DNA of 64,000 bases, from contig NW_022098063.1 in NCBI RefSeq assembly GCF_002288925.2, forward strand, positions 1,649,219 to 1,713,218, in the 5' to 3' direction. Source of the stretch: Delphinapterus leucas. Taxonomy: Eukaryota > Chordata > Mammalia > Artiodactyla > Monodontidae. A program made the position numbers and the translations under genes. The notes under the pieces are model-generated. The model was not told the DNA's origin. It saw nothing but the letters and a program-made list of their open reading frames with translations, and made no database searches. Of this stretch, positions 58,841 to 64,000 are shown in pieces (the stretch's first letter is position 1; every line of letters begins with the position of its first letter).

Positions 58841-60378
58841 TTTTGTGAGTGATAGGATTAAGAATTTTTTTGTTTATCTCTGCATAATATTCTTTAACAG
58901 CAGAATAAAAATATAAAGATTAAAGTAAAAATTAGCTACCTCAAATATTTTTTCATGAATATATATTCTTACAGGCATTTTCCCACAACTGTACTTTAGG
59001 GTGATTTTTCTAGATTTTTTAAATATCAGAATTATAAATTAAGTCATCTATTAAACAATCTGAGATTGAAATGATATTAAACTTGAAATAGAATTATTTT
59101 TCTCCCATCTCTCTTTCAAATAATATGTATTTATGCATATCAAATCATCCTTTATCATCACTAAACCATTACACAGTTTTCCTGTCAGTTTTGTTTAATT
59201 AAAAGCACAGGTAGGTCCACTTTAAACCTCTGATCTCATCTTCCCCACTCCGCCTTGACCTTGGCTAGAGGGACCTGGGGATGGACAGTTCTTTACATCC
59301 TCTCCCTCCTTCTTCTGGTATTGGAGTAGGAAGGATGCATCAGAGAAAAGAAACAAAATCTTTTCCTCCTGAAACCAAGCATGAAATTGCACCATTTCTT
59401 TTGGGCGGCTGAATCTAAATACTCGTTGGATCACATGTGTAAATTTTTTGGAATGTCCTTCAAAAGCCTCTCCATTACCCAGTTTCCTAGTATATAAGAT
59501 CTAACTCCAACGTCCTCATCCTTTTCCAATCCAACACCCTTTCTTGGTGGGGTGGGAAGTGGTAAGCATCTAAACCCCAGCTAAGGAAAACCACAGTTGA
59601 TTCTGCTGATTAGCTTTCACTCTCCCTCTAATTTCCTCCTTACTTCTTATAGTGATGAGGGCAAGGAGTACAGGTTGTACAAACAGATGCCCTTAACCAG
59701 CTAGTTCGCCTTTGATAAGATGTAGGAAAGAGGAAGTGCCGACTCCTATTGGGCCCAATTCCAGGACAGCAAGAAGATTACCATCCAATCTCATTTTCCA
59801 ATAAATTCTTTCATAATATCCTAATACACCCCAAAAGCTAGTTATCTTTTTAAACTTGAGTAAGTCTTTGATGCTAGGGATCAGTAAGTTTGTCCTAAAT
59901 CTCTTGTTAGATTTAAGATTTCTTGAGGATATTACTGAGTTGATAGTACTAATATTTATTCCATGCCTATGAGAGGAGAAATGATATGGCATAAGAGGCT
60001 GGAAAGATAAAACTAGAATAAGATCCTTGAAAGTATTTTATTCTACAAAGAATGAGGCTTTTGCCCTGTCAGTAATGAGAAGCCTCTGAAAAGTCAAAGT
60101 TTACATGGAGTTTCAGGGAAAGAAAAGTAATGGGATTTGTTAAATGATAGAATTTAAAGGAGACACAAATGATACCCCAAATACCATTTTGGGAAACTGG
60201 CAAAATGATGTTGATATTTATTTTAATAGTGAAAACTTTAGCAAATTCGGAGAGGAGATTATTACTTCAATTCTAGATGTAGAGCAGTTGGCTGTATATA
60301 TTTGTTTAAAGCTCTGGGTAAAGATCTAAGTTAAAACGGGAATTTGGCAGTCATTAGTCATAATCAGTGGGTACAGAT
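58841..60378. other. Mostly unannotated
   Basis: Two weak L2-like pieces: sense at about 59450-59580 ('aaaagcctctccattacccagtttcc...ctaactccaacgtcctc') and reverse at about 60000-60150 ('gaggcttttgccctgtcagtaatgagaagcctctgaaaag'). Nothing else was recognised. Confidence 0.4.
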
Positions 60379-60588
60379 TAGGGTTTCTCAGCCTTGGCAC
60401 TACTGATATTCTGTACAGAATGATTCGTTGTTGTGGGGAGCTGTCCTTTGCATTGTAGGTGCTTAGCAGCATCCCTGGCCTTTTCTCTCTAGGTGTCACA
60501 AACGCTCAATCTGTGACAACTAAAAATGTCTCCAGACATTGTCAGCTGTCCCCTGGAGGTCAAAATTGCCCCTGATTGAGAAGCACTG
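60379..60588 (+). mobile_element. MER20 hAT-Charlie element
   Basis: 'tttctcagccttggcactactgat', 'ttgttgtggggagctgtcctttgcattgtagg', 'ttagcagcatccctggcc', 'gtgacaactaaaaatgtctccagacattg' and 'cccctgattgagaagcactgg' follow MER20 end to end. Terminal repeats are still paired. Confidence 0.93.
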
Positions 60589-60819
60589 GCATAGAGGATA
60601 TAACCAAGGAAAAGAGTTAGGTTGAAAATTTACTAGGATAGAGAAAAATTGCCAGAGTTGCACCAACATTAATTGGATAGGCAAAAGAAGAACCATTTTT
60701 AAAGTGCAGTGAAGAAAGTCTAAAGGAACCAGAGGAATGTGAAATCATAAAATTATGAGTAGAGAGGATTTCACAGAAGATGTGATAAATTATATCAAAG
60801 CTATAAAAATAAGATAAAC

Positions 60820-61341
60820 ATATTCATTTTCTATTGATGATGTAGCAAACCTGGTGACTTAAAACTGTGGAATTTTGTTTTCTTATGGCTCTGAAGATCA
60901 GAAGTTTGATGAGTGTCTTGCTGAGCAAACATCAAGGAGTCATAAGAATTGTGTTTCTTTCAGGAGGCTCTAGGGGAAAATCTGTCTCTTTGCCCTTTGT
61001 AGTTTCTAGAGGCTGCCCACTTTCCTTGACTTGTGGTCCCTTTTCTGCATCTCCAAAGACAGCAGCATTGCATCTCTTTGACCTTTCCTCCTTTGTCACA
61101 TATCACATCTCTGTTTTTGACCACAGCTTGGAAATGTTCTCTGTTTTAAGGGTTCGTGTGATTCGATTGGCTGCTCTAATCACAGGATTGATATGGATAA
61201 TCCAGGCTACTCTCTCTATCTCACTGTCTTTAATTTAATGGCATATACAGAGTATCTTTTGCCATGTGCTGTAGTATAGTCTCAAATTCTGGGATTAGGA
61301 CATGGATATCTTGGGAGGGGGATTATTTTGCCTTCCACAGT
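60820..61341 (-). mobile_element. MLT1-type LTR (ERVL-MaLR), reverse
   Basis: 'attcattttctattgatgatgtagcaaacctggtgacttaaaac', 'aggaggctctaggggaaaatctgtc', and the end 'gggaggggattattttgccttccaca' match a reversed MLT1 LTR. No retroviral genes adjoin. Its 123-codon open frame (60867-61238) is chance. Confidence 0.75.
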
Positions 61342-61800
61342 GAATCAATGAAGGATGTTCAGATTTAGGTAGCTCACACTAGTCATTTTCCTTTAAGTTG
61401 AAATATTTTCTCATTATTCGTCCATGCCTACAATTCTTTTTTGCTTCTTCAATGCAAATGCCTTTAAAATAAGTGTCTGTATAAATATGAACAGTTTAGA
61501 TACGTTTTCGATGTCTCTTAAGTTGGAAATCAATAACAAAAACAGAAAAGGAAACACATTCATTTGAATATTTAGAAGCATACTTCCAAATAGCCATGGT
61601 CACACACATTAAAAGAGAAATCTTAATGAAAATTAGAAAAATATTTTCATTAAGAAATATTACATGTAAAAATTTTTGAGATGCAGATAAAGCTTCACTG
61701 TGAGGAATATAATCTGATAGGTTTGTATTAGAATGAAATAGATTTATATTAGACTAGTGAGCAAAGGGTATATTTCAAGTAATTAAAAAAGAAACAGAAA
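61342..61800. other. Unannotated AT-rich stretch
   Basis: Spacer between the LTR and the L1; nothing assignable. Confidence 0.5.
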
Positions 61801-61809
61801 ATAAAAGAG

Positions 61810-63959
61810 GGTACAATAGAGAACTTCTGCTGCCAGTGTCCTTGTCCTCACAGTGAGCCACAGCCACTCCCTGCCTCTGCAGGAGACCCTCCAACACTAT
61901 CAGATGGGGAAATTTGAGACTTAGACAGTTTGGTCACCAAATGTTAAGAAGTTAACCAGCCGTGTGGAGGACAGTCTCTTGGTGCTCCAGCCAGGCGTCA
62001 GTGCTGTGCCTCTGAGGTGGGAGAGACAAGTTCAGGACACTGGTCCACAAGAGACCTCCCAGCCCTATGTAATATCAAGTCGCGAACATCTCCCAGAGAT
62101 CTCCATCTCAACACCAACACCCAGCTTCACTCAACGACCAGCAAGCTACAGTGCTGGACACCCTATGCCAAACAACTAGCAAGACAGGAACACAGCCCCA
62201 TCCATTAGCAGAGAGGCTGCCTAAAATCATAATAAGGCAACAGACAACCCCAAAACACACCACCAGACATGGACCTGCCCACCAGAAAGACAAGATCCAG
62301 CCTCATCCACCAGAACAGAGGCACTAGTTCCCTCCACCAGGAAACCTACACAACCCACTGAACCAACCTTAGCCACTGGGGACAGACACCAAAAACAACG
62401 ACAGCGACAAACCTGCACCATGCGAAAAGGATACCCCAAAAACAGTAAGATAAGCAAAATGAAGAGACAGAAAAACACAAAGGAGATGAAGGAGCAAGGT
62501 GAAAACCCACCAGACCTAACAAATGAAGAGGAAATAGGCAGTCTACCTGAAAAAGAATTCAGAATAATGACAGTAAAGATGATCTAAAATCTTGGAAATA
62601 GAATAAATGCAAGAAACATTTAACAAGGACCTAGAAGAACTAAACAGGAAACAAGCAATGATGAACAACACAATAAATGAAATTAAAATACTCTAGAAGG
62701 GATCAGTAGCAGAATAACTGAGGGAGAAGAACGGATAAGTGACCTGGAAGATAAAATAGTGGAAATAACTACTGCAGAATAAAGAAAAAAGAATGAAAAG
62801 AACTGAGGACAGTCTCAGAGACCTCTGGGACAACATTAAATGCACCAACATTCAAATTACAGGGGTCCTAGAAGAAGAAGAGAAGAAAAGAAGGGTCTGA
62901 GAAAATATTTGAAGAGATTATAGTCGAAAACTTCCCTAATTTGGGAAAGGAAATAGTCCATCAAGTCCAGGAGGCACAGACAGTACCATACAGGATAAAC
63001 CCAAAGAGAAACACTGCAAGACACATATTAATCAATCTATCAAAAATTAAATAGAAAGAAAAAATATTAAAAGCAGAAAGGGAAAAGCAACAAATAACAT
63101 ACAAAGGAATCCCCATAAAATTAGGTTAACAGCTAATCTTCAACAGAAATTCTGCAAGCCAGAAGGGAGTGGCAGGACATATTTAAAGTGAAGAAAGGGA
63201 AGAACCTACAACCAAGATTACCCAGCAAGAATATCATTCAGATTCGATGGAGAAATTAAAACCTTTACAGATAAGCAAAAGTTAAGAGAATTCAGCACCA
63301 CCAAACCAGCTTTACAACAAATGCTAAAGGAACTTCTCTAGGCAAGAAACACAAGAGAAGGAAAAGACCTACAATAACGAACCCAAAACAATTAAGAAAA
63401 TGGGAATAGGAACATACATATCGATAATTACCTTAAATGTGAATGGATTAAATGCTCCCACCAAAAGACACAGACTGGCTGAATGGATACAAAAACAAGA
63501 CCCGTATATATGCTGTCTACAAGAGACTCACTTCACACCTAGGGACACATACAGACTGAAAGTGAGGGGATGGAAAAAGATATTCCATGCAAATGGAAAC
63601 CAGAAGAAAGCTGGAGTAGCAATTCCCATATCAGACAAATTAGACTTTAAAAAGAGACAAAGAAGGACACTACATAATGACCAAGGGATCGATCCAAGAA
63701 GAAGATATAACAATTGTAAATATTTATGAACCCAACATAGGAGCACCTCAATACATAAGGCAAATACTAACAGCCATAAAAGGGGATATCGACAGTAACA
63801 CAATCATAGTAGGGGACTTTAACACCCCACTTTCACCCATGGACATATCATCGGAAATGAAAATAAATAAGGAAACACAAGCTTTAAATGATACATTAAA
63901 CAAGATGGACTTAATTGATATTTATAGGACATTCCATCCAAAAACAACAGAATACACTT
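61810..63959 (+). mobile_element. L1 LINE 5' half (cut by a fold-back at the window edge)
   Basis: Starts with artiodactyl-type L1 5' UTR text ('cttctgctgccagtgtccttgtcc...cagtgagccacagcc...ggagaccctccaacac'), then ORF1 (62459-63341) and ORF2 (from 63400). The ORFs contain stops and a frameshift. At 63957-63959 the sense sequence ends and an inverted copy of the same ORF2 region begins. Confidence 0.9.
62459..63341 (+). pseudogene. L1 ORF1 pseudogene
   Basis: ATG at 62459. The first 42 codons are readable (KRQKNTKEMKEQ..., LPEKEFRIMTVKMI). TAA at 62585-62587 then replaces what is CAA in related copies. Further frames show ISDLEDKIVEI, the RRM-like and C-terminal parts, and the closing TTKPALQQMLKELL before TAG at 63339-63341. 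The intact product is an RNA-binding trimer. This copy is dead. Confidence 0.85.
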
Positions 63960-63960
63960 G
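63400..63960 (+). pseudogene. L1 ORF2 endonuclease-domain fragment
   Basis: ATG at 63400, about 58 bases after the ORF1 stop. The N-terminal apurinic-endonuclease domain is recognisable: TLNVNGLNAP with the metal-site Asn near residue 15, LQETHF with the catalytic Glu near residue 42, and a GDFNTPLSPMD motif (Asp and Asn of the active site) near 63815-63823. A frameshift around 63655-63680 moves the reading frame from phase 1 to phase 2. The sequence stops in the IYRTFHPKTTEYT segment at the fold-back, so there is no SDH triad and no polymerase. Confidence 0.92.
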
Positions 63961-64000
63961 AGAAAAATGTGTATTCTGTTGTTTTTGGATGGAATGTCCT
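63926..64000. repeat. Fold-back inverted repeat within L1 ORF2, open at window edge
   Basis: Arms of 32 bases (63926-63957 and 63969-64000) are perfect reverse complements around an 11-base loop (TTGAGAAAAAT). The right arm plus loop is continuous native antisense L1 sequence, so the plus-strand L1 runs head-on into a minus-strand copy of the same region. The true arm length is unknown because the window ends inside it. Confidence 0.95.

Noticed and set aside
60867..61238. 123-codon open frame with a hydrophobic end
   Set aside because: It lies inside the reversed MLT1 LTR and is absent from any known protein family I recognise.
63528..63803. 91-codon minus-strand frame rich in Cys, Leu and Trp
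   Set aside because: It is the shadow of the L1 ORF2 endonuclease region on the plus strand.

Overview
This window looks like nuclear DNA from a mammal, most likely a cetacean. The evidence is in the repeats. Eleven tRNA-derived SINEs have the heads and 3' bodies of the CHR families of cetaceans, hippos and ruminants. The short, GC-rich CHR type typical of whales and dolphins dominates. No ruminant Bov-tA or BovB element was recognised. The L1 ORF fragments have an artiodactyl/cetacean character. This assignment rests on recognising repeat families by eye, not on a database search.

No host protein-coding gene, rRNA, functional tRNA, CRISPR array or operon was found. All open reading frames are under 200 codons. 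Those with recognisable protein similarity are remains of L1 ORF1 or ORF2; the others are chance frames in SINEs, L1 5' UTRs or unique AT-rich DNA. The window is best read as an intergenic or deep-intronic stretch.

Layout: 0-5.7 kb holds old L1, MIR and MER5-type fragments. 5.7-10.7 kb is an end-to-end L1 on the minus strand that has lost most of ORF2 and carries a nested CHR SINE. 10.7-15.5 kb is mostly unique. 15.5-21.9 kb has several SINEs, a 5'-truncated young L1 and an old HAL1/L1M-like element. 21.9-24.7 kb is repeat-poor. 25.9-31.1 kb is rich in L2, with a young SINE, a short interstitial telomeric array at 30.82 kb and a hAT fossil. 36.5-47.1 kb holds an MLT1 LTR, a mariner miniature element, and many MIR/L2 fossils with no SINE younger than those. 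50.3-55.8 kb is a mosaic old L1 with another L1 and a SINE inside it. 57.2-58.8 kb is an old L1/HAL1 split by a SINE. 60.4-61.3 kb has MER20 and an MLT1 LTR. 61.8-64.0 kb is a degenerate plus-strand L1.

The two signals least well explained by ordinary repeat decay are these. (1) At the right edge the plus-strand L1 turns back on itself: 32-base arms match perfectly up to the last base of the window, with an 11-base loop. The orientation does not fit L1 twin priming. (2) A 73-base segment is present twice, inverted, 8.4 kb apart, with one difference, and neither copy belongs to a repeat family I recognise. No new multi-gene system is visible.
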